Assembly: GCA_008973525.1 (NCBI GenBank)
Contig: WACJ01000126.1
Location: 2,480,001-2,544,000 of the forward strand
Direction of reading: 5' to 3'
Source of the DNA: Stenopsyche tienmushanensis
Lineage: Eukaryota; Arthropoda; Insecta; Trichoptera; Stenopsychidae
Length of the DNA: 64,000 nt
In this document: positions 15,601 to 29,525 of the stretch, piece by piece
Numbering within the stretch: the first letter of the stretch is position 1
Layout: each line of letters begins with the position of its first letter
Notes under the pieces: generated by a model
The model's input: only the letters and a program-made list of their open reading frames with translations
Told to the model about the DNA's origin: nothing
The model's database searches: none
Program-made: the position numbers and the translations under genes

Positions 15601-15935
15601 TAGGGCGGCAAGGAAGGTATAGTCGGTGAGACTAATAAATTATTGATGGATGGCTTATTATAAAATGGCAGTCATCTGTGACTGACAGTAATCGATTTAG
15701 TAATATATTCCCTGTGCGCCATCAGTTACATGTTTAAACGTTTTTAACATATGATCTGACTGACACGTTGTTTCTGAACAAACGAAATATTAGAACATAA
15801 AAAAAAACTATACGCCAAAAAACGGTAGATATATTCCATTTTCTCTTATGAGATATGTAATATAATATGAACAAAAAAAATAATAGTTTGCTTATTTACA
15901 CGTGGAGAATTGTGTCCACTTTTGCTCACGTTCCT
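15601..15935. repeat. block shared with 22,590-22,900
   Basis: Starts with a G-rich remnant and TAGTCGGTGAGACTAATAAATTATTGATGGATG, then CTGTGACTGACAGTAATCG and CGCCATCAGTTAC, all repeated downstream of SP5. The junction with hAT sequence at 15,600 is therefore a recombination or deletion breakpoint relative to the SP4 unit. Confidence 0.6.
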
Positions 15936-16170
15936 GATGAATTACATTTACGACGTTTATCAATTGTTTAATATCAGAAGATGGAAGCTCAGAGCGAAAG
16001 GTTAAGAAAAAATCAGGAAATACAGGAAATACAGAAGTTAAAGATTTTCATGTGGTTCATACAAAGACAATCAACTGGACAGCCAAATCTGATCCATTTT
16101 TAATACAAAATTAAACTAGTAAACTAAAACTAATTAAAAACTAGTAAAGAACGTGTCACTATGATGGTGT
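15936..16170 (+). pseudogene. jerky/Tigger-type (pogo superfamily) transposase N-terminal remnant
   Basis: Around 16,035-16,095 one frame reads LKIFMWFIQRQSTGQPN, matching the CENP-B/Tc5-type HTH segment (ALFxWFxQxRSxGxP) of jerky/Tigger transposases. The same segment, decayed differently, lies at 22,985-23,030. Confidence 0.65.
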
Positions 16171-16505
16171 GTGCAAATGTAGCAGGCATACACAGTTTGC
16201 CACTGCTTGTCATTGGAAAATTAAAAATAACCAGATGCTTTAAACATATCAAAAGTCTTAGGTTGTATGTACAAGACACTGTATAAATAAATTCAATATT
16301 ATGTATGTATCTATGTACTACATTGAAACATGATAAACTTAGATGTGGAAAACCATCACACATTCAACAATATGTTATTACTAGGGATCCCAAATTTTCG
16401 TAAAATCAATTATTCGAATAACGAATGTGAAATTGGTAAAATATTCAAATATTCGGGTGCGATTCAAATAAGTCCTAAAGGAAATGAGATATGTAGCTGA
16501 CTGGA
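16171..16505. other. spacer
   Basis: AT-rich, no gene recognised. An ATTCGAATAACGAAT-type palindrome lies near 16,411. Confidence 0.35.
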
Positions 16506-16509
16506 CACA

Positions 16510-17125
16510 TATTTAGCACTACTGATATTTGATATGTATCTAAGGGTGAGTTTTAATGTGTTTCAAAATTCATTGATTTGCTTGCTTTGAAATTGCATAA
16601 AATTGTTATGTGTTTTATATACTGAAAATAAATATCTGGTAAAAAATTTAATCGTACTTGAAAAAACATCCAAAGCTTGTGCCCATAGACTAGAATAGCC
16701 CTTTAAAAAGTTATGATATTTCGAAAATTCTAGTTTTTTTATCCAATTTCTCTTAATCGTCAGCGATATTTATAGGGTTAATACTAATGCAAATGAAATA
16801 AATACCAAATACTACAAATACGGACCAAAAAGATCATATTTATGTTCTAAATAGGATGAAAAATATTTAAGACTGAATTTGCAAGCAATGAACGACTACA
16901 ATATGAATTTAATAGATTTTTTTTTCATTGAAATAGTACAACAAATTGTAATTTTATTATTTACGCATAGACAAAATATTTACATATACAAAATGTAATA
17001 AATTCTATAAATTGCATTTTAGCAAACAAAATTATCTTTTATTTTTAAATCGAGGGTTAAAAACATTAATGTCTACAGTAGTTAGTTTTATAATTAAACA
17101 ACAAAAACAAATTTAATCCTGCGTG
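16510..17125 (+). repeat. 5' flanking block of SP4
   Basis: Begins TTTAGCACTACTGATATTTGATATG and runs to the promoter, collinear with 12,670-13,230. Contains the broken palindromic box AGGGTTAAAAACATT near 17,053. Confidence 0.75.
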
Positions 17126-17127
17126 AG

Positions 17128-17136
17128 TATATAAGG
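17128..17136 (+). promoter_or_regulatory. TATA box of SP4
   Basis: TATATAAGG 37 bp before the ATG in the shared core promoter block. Confidence 0.75.
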
Positions 17137-17172
17137 CGATAGAAATATCATTTGCAGCAAAATTGCTACAAG

Positions 17173-18302
<1,130 letters not shown>

Positions 18303-18344
18303 TTTTTTATATATATATATGCCTTAAAACGAGTATATATTTTA

Positions 18345-18350
18345 AATAAA
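18345..18350 (+). other. polyadenylation signal of SP4
   Basis: AATAAA about 45 bp after the stop, in the family context. Confidence 0.7.
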
Positions 18351-18689
18351 AGCAATGCAACTTAAATACTAGACTAATAACTCAAAAGAAGACGACGGAA
18401 AACCCTACATAAAAAATCTATTCCCATTAAAATTAACCTCAAGGAGAAAATATATTAAATCATTATTTTTTTAATACAAAATTCTTGCAATTCTAACGGC
18501 TTGATTAAAATTTCTAACACTTGATCAGTAATCATTTTTCGAGTTACACAGACTAAATTGAACCTATTTTAAATTTATAATTACACGTACGCTTAAAAAT
18601 AAAATAATGTACATATATATGGCATATATGTAATTTAATTTGGTTTTTAATATAGTTTCGTATGCATTTTCACACCTAGTAATTAAATA

Positions 18690-18815
18690 TTAGTCTGAGA
18701 GACTAATGTTTCACAAAATCTCCGGATTCGATTTTTATGCACACGCAGCGAATATCCAGGGTCACTCATTTGCTTAGTTAGAACGGGACGGGGCGGGAAA
18801 GGTATAGTCTGTGAG
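18690..18815. repeat. hairpin-bounded, G-rich 3' repeat downstream of SP4
   Basis: TAGTCTGAGAGACTAATG at the left and TAGTCTGTGAGACTTA at the right, with GGGACGGGGCGGG between; homologous to 14,800-14,925. Confidence 0.65.
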
Positions 18816-18889
18816 ACTTATAAACATTATGTTTATATGTTAATTACTATAAATGGATCATCTTTTTCATCGAAAACATTCAAAGCTCA

Positions 18890-20316
18890 TACCAACGTCG
18901 GATATTGTCTTTCAGTCAAATCTATCAAGTATACATGCAAATAGGCAGTGATATGGCAGTAGTCAGAGTTGAAAGACTTGATGCGCGCAACGATCGAGTT
19001 CAAACTCAATTTCAAACAGGTGGATATATCAGCAGTGACGTGGCTCTTTGGCATATTTTGAGCTTCTTGCCACAGTGTCTTGTAATACATCCATGCAAAC
19101 AGCAATACAAATTCTCCATTGAATATTATCTATTTTGAAGAAATCATCGGTTACTTTGAAAATTTCTTCATCGGTAGTTTTTTTAATAAAGTTCTCGTCA
19201 ACGAAACGTACAATATTTATCAGTTGTGCTTTGTTTTTAGTATCGATTGATTCGTTGATTTGAAGCGCAAATTTTTCAGCAAAATTTCTAATCAGTATTT
19301 CTAAAATATCACTTGACATGTCGTGAATAAGTCTTATAACAGTATTGGCAGACAACAAAACTTTATTCACTTCCTTAGCTTCATTGGGCCCAAGCATAAG
19401 TCGAACAATTACCATGCATGCTGGTTTAATAAGTGTTTCGCCGATAGTATGTAGTTTTTTTCTGAGGTGCAATTAATTTTGCAACTTGGTAGCTAACTTT
19501 TAAGGCCTTTTCAGAAACCGTAACGGCCGAATTCATAAGTTTCTGTTTTTGATTTTGTACTAAACGCCTCTGAAAATATTGTTTGTCCTTTTTGGCGCAA
19601 CTGGGACGGTTTGAATTTAGATGGCGATTTAGTTTCCTGGGTGGCATTACTTCGTTTGATAGCTGTTCGCTGCAAATGATGGCTTTGGAGCCGTTTCGTC
19701 ACCACACCACGATAATCCATATTGAATTTAGTCTTCGTCGTACTTTTTTTTCACAGTCTTCTTTGGAGTTTTTACAAAACTTGTGCTGGGTTCTTCTGTA
19801 TGTAAAAACGAATCTTTACCACGTAAAAATGTATTCAGAAGATTTTTGTATTATCGTATTATCGATTGTGTCAAAATCCTGGGATTTTTGTTATTTCTAA
19901 AGTAGTTGCCAATTTTGCGTGTCATTATTTGAACCTTCACAGAAATCCCTAATTGACTTGTTAATAGCTTTCTTTGTTTTGCTGTCGCTCATGTTTTCTA
20001 AAATCTTGTGATTTAGCAGAAGGCAAGCATGTTTGTCTATTCTAAATCGGTTTCAGCTATTTTATTGTTTTTAATCATAATAGGAATTCTCGTGGCCCTG
20101 GATGTGACGATTTTCCAAAGTTAGAATCTAAATTCTGTTGATTCTGTCAGCACGATGATAGATAAATTCCATAATAGAAGTATAATAGGTGACAGGAGCT
20201 GGAGAACCATTGAAAAATATTTTAGTTATGATATTGTCTTGTTTGATCGCGGCACACCTGTATCGGCTCACGACACACCAGTGTGCCGTGGCACACCGGT
20301 TGCGGAGCATTGCTCC
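18890..20316 (-). pseudogene. hAT transposase relic with intact 5' terminus (ZBED/SCAND3-like), copy 2
   Basis: Read on the minus strand. The terminus CAATGCTCCGCAACCGGTG ends at 20,316 and is followed inward by GTGTGCC repeats, typical of this hAT group. Then come a BED-finger-like piece around 19,720-19,520 (KPSKFKPSQLRQK) and the 147-residue frame 19,472-19,029 with ALQINESIDTKNKAQL, where the family has DES. The 3' half is missing. The strand and order agree with one element truncated before the protease unit was duplicated. Confidence 0.8.
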
Positions 20317-21088
20317 TATAGCACCATCCTCACATTGTTTTTTGTTGGTTCAGATTGGTCCATGTATTAAATATCGGTTGATGACTCTTCCGACCAGTTG
20401 ACCATGTTTGGTTTTTGATTTAGACTTTTTGTTTAATGATGCTAATTTATAATATTAAATATTTAGGACTACTGATACTTGATATATATCTTACGGTGAG
20501 TTTTAATGAGTGTCTAATTTTACTATATTTGCACTAAATTGTTACATGTGGAATATTCTGAAAATAAATATCTGGTAAAAAAATGTAATCGTACTTGAAA
20601 AAACACCCAAAATATGTGCCTCTAGACTAGAATACGCCTTTACAGAGTTATAATAAATCAAAAATTCAAGTTTTTATTTCCAATTTCTCTTAGTCGTTAG
20701 CGATATTTATAGGATTAATACTAATGCAAATAAATTGATACCAAATACGCACCAAAAATACCATATTTATGTTCTAAATAGGATGAAAAGTATTTACGAC
20801 TGATAAGGAAAGTTTATCTTAAAAAATTATGTAAGCAATGAACGACTTAAATGAAGTTGAATGCATATTTTTTCATTGAAATGGTATATATAACTATTAT
20901 TTAGACATAGACAAAATATTTACATGGATCCATGTCAAATTGTCAGCATGAATCTCGTTAAATACGATTTAGCAAACACAGTTATCTTTGAAAAATAATA
21001 ATTTATTTGCATATCGAGGGTTAACAACCATAATGTACACAATAGTTATTTTCGTAATACATTATTAAAAACAAATTTAATCCTGCGA
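20317..21088 (+). repeat. 5' flanking block of SP5
   Basis: Starts directly at the hAT end (GCACCATCCTCAC) and is collinear with 12,540-13,230. Includes TTTAGGACTACTGATACTTG, GATTAATACTAATGCAAAT and the partly broken box AGGGTTAACAACCAT near 21,017. Confidence 0.75.
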
Positions 21089-21091
21089 TAG

Positions 21092-21100
21092 TATATAAGG
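21092..21100 (+). promoter_or_regulatory. TATA box of SP5
   Basis: TATATAAGG 34 bp before the ATG in the shared core promoter block. Confidence 0.75.
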
Positions 21101-21133
21101 CGATAGAAATATTTGCGAGAATAGTTCTACAAG

Positions 21134-22258
<1,125 letters not shown>

Positions 22259-22275
22259 AACGAGTATATATTTCG

Positions 22276-22281
22276 AATAAA
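22276..22281 (+). other. polyadenylation signal of SP5
   Basis: AATAAA 18 bp after the stop, in the family context ATATATTTCGAATAAAAGC; the 3' UTR is shorter than in SP3 and SP4. Confidence 0.65.
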
Positions 22282-22489
22282 AGCATTGCAATACAATTTC
22301 TAGAATACTCTCTCTCAAAAAAAAAAAACGCGATGGTAAGCCCTACTAAGTTAGAGTAAGTAAGAGTCCGGTAATGAGTGCTGACATATGCGAGGCAATA
22401 ATGTACTTTTTTATTTTATATATTTAATGTATGTCTGTTTTCAATAAAGTTTCATTTAAATTTTCACACCTAGTAACTGAATATGGGAT

Positions 22490-22900
22490 GTAAACTAATG
22501 TTTCACAGAATCTCCGGACTTGATTGTTGTACACAAGCAGCGAATACGCGTGGGTCACTAATTTGCTTATTTAGAATGGGGCGGGGCGGGGAAGGTATAG
22601 TTTGTGAGACTAATAAATTATTGATGGATGACTTATTATAAAATGGCAGGCATCTGTGACTGACAGTAATCGATTTAGTAATATATTCTCTGTGCGCCAT
22701 CAGTTACACGTTTAAACGTTTTTAACATATGATCTGAATGACACGTTGTTCCTGAACAAACGAAATATAAGAACTTAAAAACAACTATACGCCAAAAAAA
22801 CGGTAGATATATTCCATTTTCTCTTACGAGATATGAACAAAAAAATAATAGTTTGCTTATTTGCACGTGGAGAATTGTGTCCACTTTTGCTCACGTTCCT
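22490..22900. repeat. 3' repeat downstream of SP5, with GGGG-tract and shared block
   Basis: ACTAATGTTTCACAGAATCTCCGGAC, then GGGGCGGGGCGGGG (22,579-22,592) and TAGTTTGTGAGACTAATAAATTATTGATGGATG. The second half is the same as 15,616-15,935. Confidence 0.6.
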
Positions 22901-23385
22901 GATGAATTACATTTACGAAGTTTATTAATTGTTTAATATCAGAAGATGGTAGCTCAGAGCGAAAAGTTATGAAAAATTAGGAAATACAGAAATTCATACA
23001 AAGACAATCAACTGGAAAGCCAAATCTGATCCATCACTGTGTGAAAAAGCAATATTTTTTGAATACGAATTCAAATGACGACACGATATCAGGGAACTTA
23101 AAATTCATGGGGAAGAGCTTTCTGCTAGCATACCTTCAGCAAACACATTCATTGAGACGTTGAAGCTATTTGTAGAGAAGGAAGGATTCGACCAAGAATT
23201 TATGAGTGAAACAATGCTGATGAGATTGGCTCAAATTGGAAAAAACTACCCAACAATTCTTATGCATCAAGACGCGAAAATACTTCACCTGGCTACAAAA
23301 CTAGTAAAGAACGTGTCTGAAGTGAAAAGAAAACATCGTTCCAAACCATGGACTTGCATCTTTTTTGAGATGTTATTTTGATGTT
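22901..23385 (+). pseudogene. jerky/Tigger-type transposase N-terminal relic
   Basis: Frames read FIQRQSTGKPN (22,990-23,030), CEKAIFFEYEF, RHDIRELKIHGEELSASIPSA (about 23,078-23,140) and LKLFVEKEGFD with a frame open to 23,381. This is the CENP-B/Tc5 DNA-binding domain (RHGIRELxIxGEKLSAD...F...) of jerky/Tigger proteins. The DDE domain is absent and a stop and shifts are present. Confidence 0.75.
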
Positions 23386-23400
23386 TTAATAACGGCATAA

Positions 23401-23570
23401 TATACACCTATCACTCGATATACGCGGTTGATACGTTCCGAGAGAAAACGCGTAAATCGAAACCGCGTTAGTCGAGACTTCAAGTTCATACAAAAACGGA
23501 AGATAGGTTCCAGAAAATAAAAATCCGTGTAAATCAAGACTTCAATTTCATAGAGGAATAGGTGTATATA
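23401..23570. mobile_element. small TA-flanked MITE, Tigger-like
   Basis: Ends TATACACCTAT and ATAGGTGTATA are inverted repeats. Internal sequence GATACGTTCCGAGAGAAAACGCGTAAATCG resembles the sub-terminal CGTTCCG...AAACCGCG pattern of Tigger-like elements. It directly follows the jerky/Tigger coding relic and is likely a related end piece. Confidence 0.5.
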
Positions 23571-23840
23571 TTTTTTAATTACGAATTTAGTATTATATAA
23601 GAGTGCTATAATAAATCTCAAAAAGATTCATTTCATTATATGGTGTATTTACTGAGAAAAAATTGTTCAAAAATACCTATTTTTTGCAAGGTCGGAAAGA
23701 GAATATATTGACGAGCTCAAAAAAAATTTGAACTTTGGCAAGAAGAGTTGCAAAAAAAGTGTTTAGAAATGTAGCACAGGACCAACCGTATTACGATTGA
23801 AAACAAGCAATTAATTGTGGACCTGGCCCAACAACATACA
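23571..23840. other. spacer
   Basis: No gene or repeat recognised. Confidence 0.35.
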
Positions 23841-23849
23841 TTTATGTAC

Positions 23850-23990
23850 ATTTCTTTATGTACAATGGCGAAAGCTGTTTTGAAATAAATACTTTTGGCG
23901 TGCCGCGAAATTTAAAGAAGAGCTTTGGTGTGCCGTAGGTGAGAAAATGTTGCGGAGCATTGCTCTATGGCAGTGCTCCGCAACGTTTTC
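23850..23990. mobile_element. two hAT termini facing each other across 8 bp
   Basis: TGTTGCGGAGCATTG ends at 23,962, then CTCTATGG (23,963-23,970), then CAGTGCTCCGCAACGTTTTC from 23,971. Left of it are GTGCCGCGAAAT and GTGTGCCGTAGG repeats like those at 20,230-20,300. So one hAT end (left side) and one start (right side) share an 8-bp spacer the size of a hAT target duplication. Confidence 0.65.
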
Positions 23991-24002
23991 TTGTTCGCTC
24001 AG

Positions 24003-24446
24003 ATGAATAATTATATACTATAATACTTTGACGTGATTCGTAATTATATTACGGAGGAATACAAAAAATTTGAACCGCGTATCTATTATATTTCATATCG
24101 ATATTCCCATTATTATAATCGAGGTGTAGTAAATACATCACCGGTAAGGAAAGGTTGATACAACAATTTGAAAAACATATATGTGCTGTATATATGTATA
24201 CGTAGATTAGACAGTTACTGCACCTAGGCGTCACCTAAGCTAGCCAATTAGTAATTTTGCCACTGTTTCTAAGCGTACAGATTTCGGCGAGAATGTCTCG
24301 ATTTAGAAGGCTTTAACGTGCTGGAGAAGTGTACGATTTCTGTTTGATAAAAATTTCAATCCCTAATTTTTCGGGATTACGTTTACCAATCCCGGGATTC
24401 ATGAGCACCTAAAACTGTCTGGGATCCCAGGATTGGGTTCCCTACA
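24003..24446 (-). mobile_element. fragment of the TAGGGAATCC hAT family
   Basis: Matches 4098-4565 of copy A: ACTATAATACTTTGACGTGATTCGTAATTATATTACGGAGG, the ACATCACCGGTA block, and the end GGGATCCCAGGATTGGGTTCCCTA. The half carrying the coding remnant is missing. Confidence 0.8.
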
Positions 24447-24599
24447 TGCAACACCAATTACTACAAACTTCAAATCGTTCAAAATAAAGCCATAAAAATT
24501 GTACTTAACACATTTCCACACACTAATCTTAAACGTATACTTAATAAAATTAAGCTCCCTTTAATAAAATAATATTTTCAAAAATTAACACGTTCAGAT

Positions 24600-24875
24600 A
24601 TGGCATCCGATTGCGAGGTGCTTATTTATCATATCAGCGGTCCGAAAAGCGGACCGATTGTACATATAAACCTAGTGGCTACTCCGTCCTCTTTTAGGAC
24701 TTTTTGCGGTGTTTTATATAATCTGTACGATCACAGAAGCTCCCTCAGAGGCTAACTTACAAAGTCAGCTCGCGCCAAATGAGGTCGCAGATGAATCTAG
24801 ACTTCCCCCTCAACTATAAAAACTATATATTTATCTACCTTACTAATTCATGCTGCTATCGTAGCTAGTATTTCA
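24600..24875 (+). repeat. dispersed 0.27-kb repeat (SINE-like or LINE 3' UTR), copy 1
   Basis: Begins about ATCCGATTGCGAGGTGCTTATTTATCATATCAGCGGTCCG; contains AAAGCGGACCGATTG, TGGCTACTCCGTCCTCTTTTAG, GAGGCTAACTTAC, CAAATGAGGTCGC and TAGACTTCCCCCTC, ending TTACTAATTCATGCTGCTATCG. Other copies: 29,250-29,525 (minus), 45,412-45,656 (plus), 58,880-58,990 (minus, partial) and 62,380-62,655 (plus). No poly(A) tail is evident. Confidence 0.75.
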
Positions 24876-25480
24876 ATTTTTAGTTACAAAATCTAGCTAT
24901 TTTCTTTATCACGCTCGGAGAGCATGTAGCCACTCGGAGTTGAGAATAAGGGTGCCCTTGCGGACATGGATATTAAATATTCAGATTTTGCACCTTGTTG
25001 CAAACTTTTGTTGAACGGGCTGGCATATTCCCGCATAACGGGACTAATAAACAGTTCGGGTCAGAGGAGGGTCCTCATGTTCCTTTGTCTCAGATGTGAA
25101 GTAATGGACCCATGTTTAATCCTGGATTGATGCAAAAACTCGGCCTCATTGCTGTAAAATCATCAAACCCTAGATGGAAACATCATCATGACGCCGTTTT
25201 TATAGCATTGTGAGCAAATTTTTCATTCATTCCATTTTGTGGATTTTCTTTACCATTTCTGGGTTGGTTAATTAATTTGATCTAACACTGCGCTGTTCGT
25301 CTTGGCAGCTCGTACGACCTTGTTTAAACTCTGCCACCCAACATCTTACTATTGTAAACGAAGAAGCAGACTCCCCTAAGGTAGAATCTAGATCGGATTT
25401 GAAATTAGTTGGACTGAGACGCTTCAAATAAAAGTCGATCGTTAGGTCAGGTATTTTTGGGAGTATAGCTGTATATTATT
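24876..25480. other. spacer with a second, older mariner-like trace
   Basis: Mostly unrecognised. The stretch 25,260-25,430 on the minus strand may hold decayed transposase sequence, but I cannot place it in a family. Confidence 0.25.
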
Positions 25481-26405
25481 AGGTTGTCCCATAAGTTTAT
25501 TTCGCAAATTAATACAGATCTAATCATAGCCTTGGTTGAAAAAAAAACCCGCGATATACTGTTCGCGAAATAGCTAACAAGTTAGAAATTCCACGAACAT
25601 CCGTCCATAATCATCTGACAAAATTGGGATACATCAATCGTTCAGATGTGTGACTTCCTCATAAACTGACTGACTCAAATAAACTTCAGCGTATTTCAAC
25701 ATGCAATCTTCATCTCCAACGACATAATAGCCAACCTTTTTTGAAGAGACTTGTCACTGGAGATGAAATTTGGATACTCTATGAGAATATCCAATGCAAA
25801 CGGTCTTGGACCAAGGGTACAGAAGCTTTAACTGTAGCTAAACGTGGCATACATCCAAAAAAAAGTTTTGCTATGCATTTGGTGGGACTGGAAGTGGGTA
25901 GTTTATTATGAGCTACTTCAGCAAAGTGAAACGATCAATTCAATAAAATGTTGTTTCCAATTAGACAATCTAAAGGATGCATTTACCAGAAAAATACCTG
26001 AATTAGCGAACAGACGAGGCATTGTTTTTCATCACGATAACGCTAGGCCTCATGTGTCTTTGCTCGTTAGAAATAAATTATTATCATTTGACTGGGATGT
26101 TTTACCTCATCCTCCATACTCTCCGGACATTGCCCCTTCAGATTATTATTTATTTCTTTTATTGAAAAATTCTTTACGTGGTAAAAATTTTAATACAAAA
26201 AATTATATAAAAATGTACCTTAATCAATATTTTGTCAACAAACCTGGGAAATTTTGGCAAGAAGAGATTATGAGGCTTCCGGAGAGACGGAGAAAGGTAA
26301 TAGAACAGAATGGATAATATATTATTCAATCAATTATGATGTAATACAAATTATTGTTTACTTTTTTCTTAATATGAAAACGAAATAAACTTATGGGACA
26401 ACATT
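25481..26405 (+). mobile_element. mariner element, 5'-deleted, with readable transposase
   Basis: Inverted ends: GGTTGTCCCATAAGTTTATTTCG at left and CGAAATAAACTTATGGGACAAC at right, each next to TA. The reading frame starts within the helix-turn-helix region (VREIANKLEIPRTSVHNHL) and runs through TGDEIW (first Asp), HHDNARPH (second Asp) and PPYSPDIAPSDY (third Asp); 34 residues separate the last two acids, the D34D spacing of mariner. The first ~80 residues are missing, one TGA sits near 25,649, and an A8 tract at 25,857-25,864 causes a frameshift. The frame 25,844-26,317 carries the D34D half. Confidence 0.93.
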
Positions 26406-26640
26406 AATAGATACTTGCCACGGACGATCTTTACGGCTCTGATTACAGAAAATACTTAACTTTTTTTATTGGGTGTATTTTTTACTTTTTCCATTTTCAG
26501 TGAATATTTTAACAATAATAAGGGGACAAAAGTGTAATCATTTATTCGCCATGATGGATGTATCTGTGGATACAGACAGCGGCAAAACAGAAATTATTCA
26601 AATCTGTATGTGATAGTAATAAATGTGGAGTTTATTCTTT
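26406..26640. other. short spacer between mariner and the SP6 unit
   Basis: AT-rich, nothing recognised; the sequence shared with other protease units begins at about 26,640. Confidence 0.4.
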
Positions 26641-26925
26641 GGATTAATAAGGAAAGTTTATTTTAAAAAATTATGCAAGCAATGAACGACTACAATGAAG
26701 TTTACCACTTTTGTTTTCTCAATAAAACGGTAGAAATAATTACAATTTTATTATTTACACATAGGCAAAATATTTACATAGACCCATGTCAAATTGTAAT
26801 AAATTCTATAGACTGCATTTTAGCAAACAACATTATCTTTCATTCGTATATCAAGGGTTAACAACCCTAATGTCAACAGTAATAAGTTTTATAATCCATC
26901 ATTAAATACAAATTTAGTCCTGCGT
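26640..26925 (+). repeat. 5' flanking block of SP6
   Basis: TAAGGAAAGTTTATTTTAAAAAATTATG is collinear with 20,812 onward ahead of SP5; then ACACATAGGCAAAATATTTACAT and the perfect palindromic box AGGGTTAACAACCCT at 26,854-26,868. The more distal part of the block is absent, replaced by the mariner region. Confidence 0.7.
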
Positions 26926-26928
26926 TAG

Positions 26929-26936
26929 TATATAAA
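26929..26936 (+). promoter_or_regulatory. TATA box of SP6
   Basis: TATATAAA (AGCGATAG follows), a one-base variant of the TATATAAGG used by SP2 to SP5, 38 bp before the ATG. Confidence 0.7.
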
Positions 26937-26973
26937 GCGATAGAAATGTCATTTGCGACAATACTTCTACAAT

Positions 26974-28107
<1,134 letters not shown>

Positions 28108-28153
28108 ATCAATATAGTTTGTTATATATGCTTTAAAACGAGTAGTTATTTTG

Positions 28154-28159
28154 AATAAA
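28154..28159 (+). other. polyadenylation signal of SP6
   Basis: AATAAA about 45 bp after the stop, in the family context TTTTGAATAAAAGCAATGC. Confidence 0.7.
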
Positions 28160-28449
28160 AGCAATGCAACATAATTACTCAAAAGAAGGCGACGGAAAAC
28201 CCTACATGAAAAATCTATTCTTATTAAAATTAACCCCAAGGAGACTTTTCAAACCTAGTACTTTATTTACTTATCTATTGACTTCTCGGTAATGTTAACA
28301 AGTGCTGCTATAGGTTGATCCTCAATCTGGGTACATGCACGCTTCAAAAGTAAGTAATGTACTTTTATATTGCAAATATATAATGTAATTCTGTTTTTTT
28401 TTTCTCCTAATAAAGTTTCATTTAAATTTTCACATCCAGTAATTAAATT

Positions 28450-28625
28450 TTAGTCTGATAGACTAATGTTTCACAGTATCTCCGAACTCGATTTATGTGC
28501 ACATGCAGAGAATACATATGGCTAATTAATTTGCTTTTTTAGAAATGGGGGGGGGGGGGGGAGGTTCAGTAACACGCATACATGTGAAATGTAATCCGAA
28601 TATTTAGTCTGTGAGACTAATGTTT
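28450..28625. repeat. hairpin-bounded 3' repeat downstream of SP6 with a long G run
   Basis: TTAGTCTGATAGACTAATG at left and TTAGTCTGTGAGACTAATG at right (28,604-28,622), the best palindrome of the set. The G-rich tract has become an uninterrupted run of about 14 G at 28,547-28,561. Confidence 0.65.
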
Positions 28626-29245
28626 AGTGATCTAGGATTAAATTAATTAAACATGTATATACACGATTTTCATCAAAAGGAGCAGATTTTTTTTCTTCAT
28701 TGATAATAAACCATAAGAAAGTGTAATTTGATATTACAATTTTGTAATAAATTATCGATGGATGGCTTGTTATAAAATAAAATTTATATAAGTACAAAAA
28801 AAACAGCTAAAGCGCTAAACATAACGAGGAGTAATACTCAATGATTGCACTCAGTTTTATTGAAAGTGTTTATTTAACCTTTTTACTTATGGATAATACT
28901 GAGAATCAAAAAAGATAAGGAAAATGTTCAATATATATTTTTGATAAAATGTGTACTCCTATTGCGATTCGGATTCAAATCTTTACTGTGGCACACTTTT
29001 ATACATCACCAACAAAATTTAAAGATGAAACGTGGGCTACTTGACTGAATGCCATATAATATTGGATGTCACGTTGCTATACAATGAACGCACGAAAGCT
29101 TTCATGAAATAATACAAACCCAACGACTGGGTATGGGGATATATCACAATATTTGAGATCATAAAACGATATGGGGACCCTATACTGACTGATGTGTGTG
29201 TGTCAGTGAATCCTTGATGTATATACATACATATTGTAAATTTTT
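28626..29245. other. spacer
   Basis: No gene recognised; mostly AT-rich. Confidence 0.35.
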
Positions 29246-29249
29246 GTAA

Positions 29250-29525
29250 GTAAACTAGATAAAATAAATAAGTAAAAATATAAGTTTTATGTGTGAGGGG
29301 AAGTCTATTTTGGCTTGCGATCTCATTTGATGCAAGCCACCTATGTAAATTAGCCTCTGGAAGGGGGGTGCTTCCGTAATCATGGAGATCATAGAAAGCC
29401 CTGGTGATGCATTTCGTCCTATATGCCCTAAAAAATGAAGGAATGATCACAAGGTTTATATGTCCAATCGGTCCGCTTTTTAGACCGCTGACACTTCCAA
29501 TGAGCGTCTCGCGATTGCTCGGACG
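29250..29525 (-). repeat. dispersed 0.27-kb repeat, copy 2
   Basis: Reverse orientation: CGCGAGACGCTCATT near 29,510, AGCGGACCGATTGGACATATAAACC, GAGGCTAATTTACATAGG, CAAATGAGATCGCAAGCC. Together with the 62.4 kb copy it gives the fullest form of the family. Confidence 0.75.

Noticed and set aside
28547..28561. Long G run (and the C or G runs at 50,635, 61,880 and 62,528) as functional elements by themselves
   Set aside because: Homopolymers of this length vary and are error-prone in sequencing; only the G-rich tract's recurring position behind the proteases was kept as a finding.
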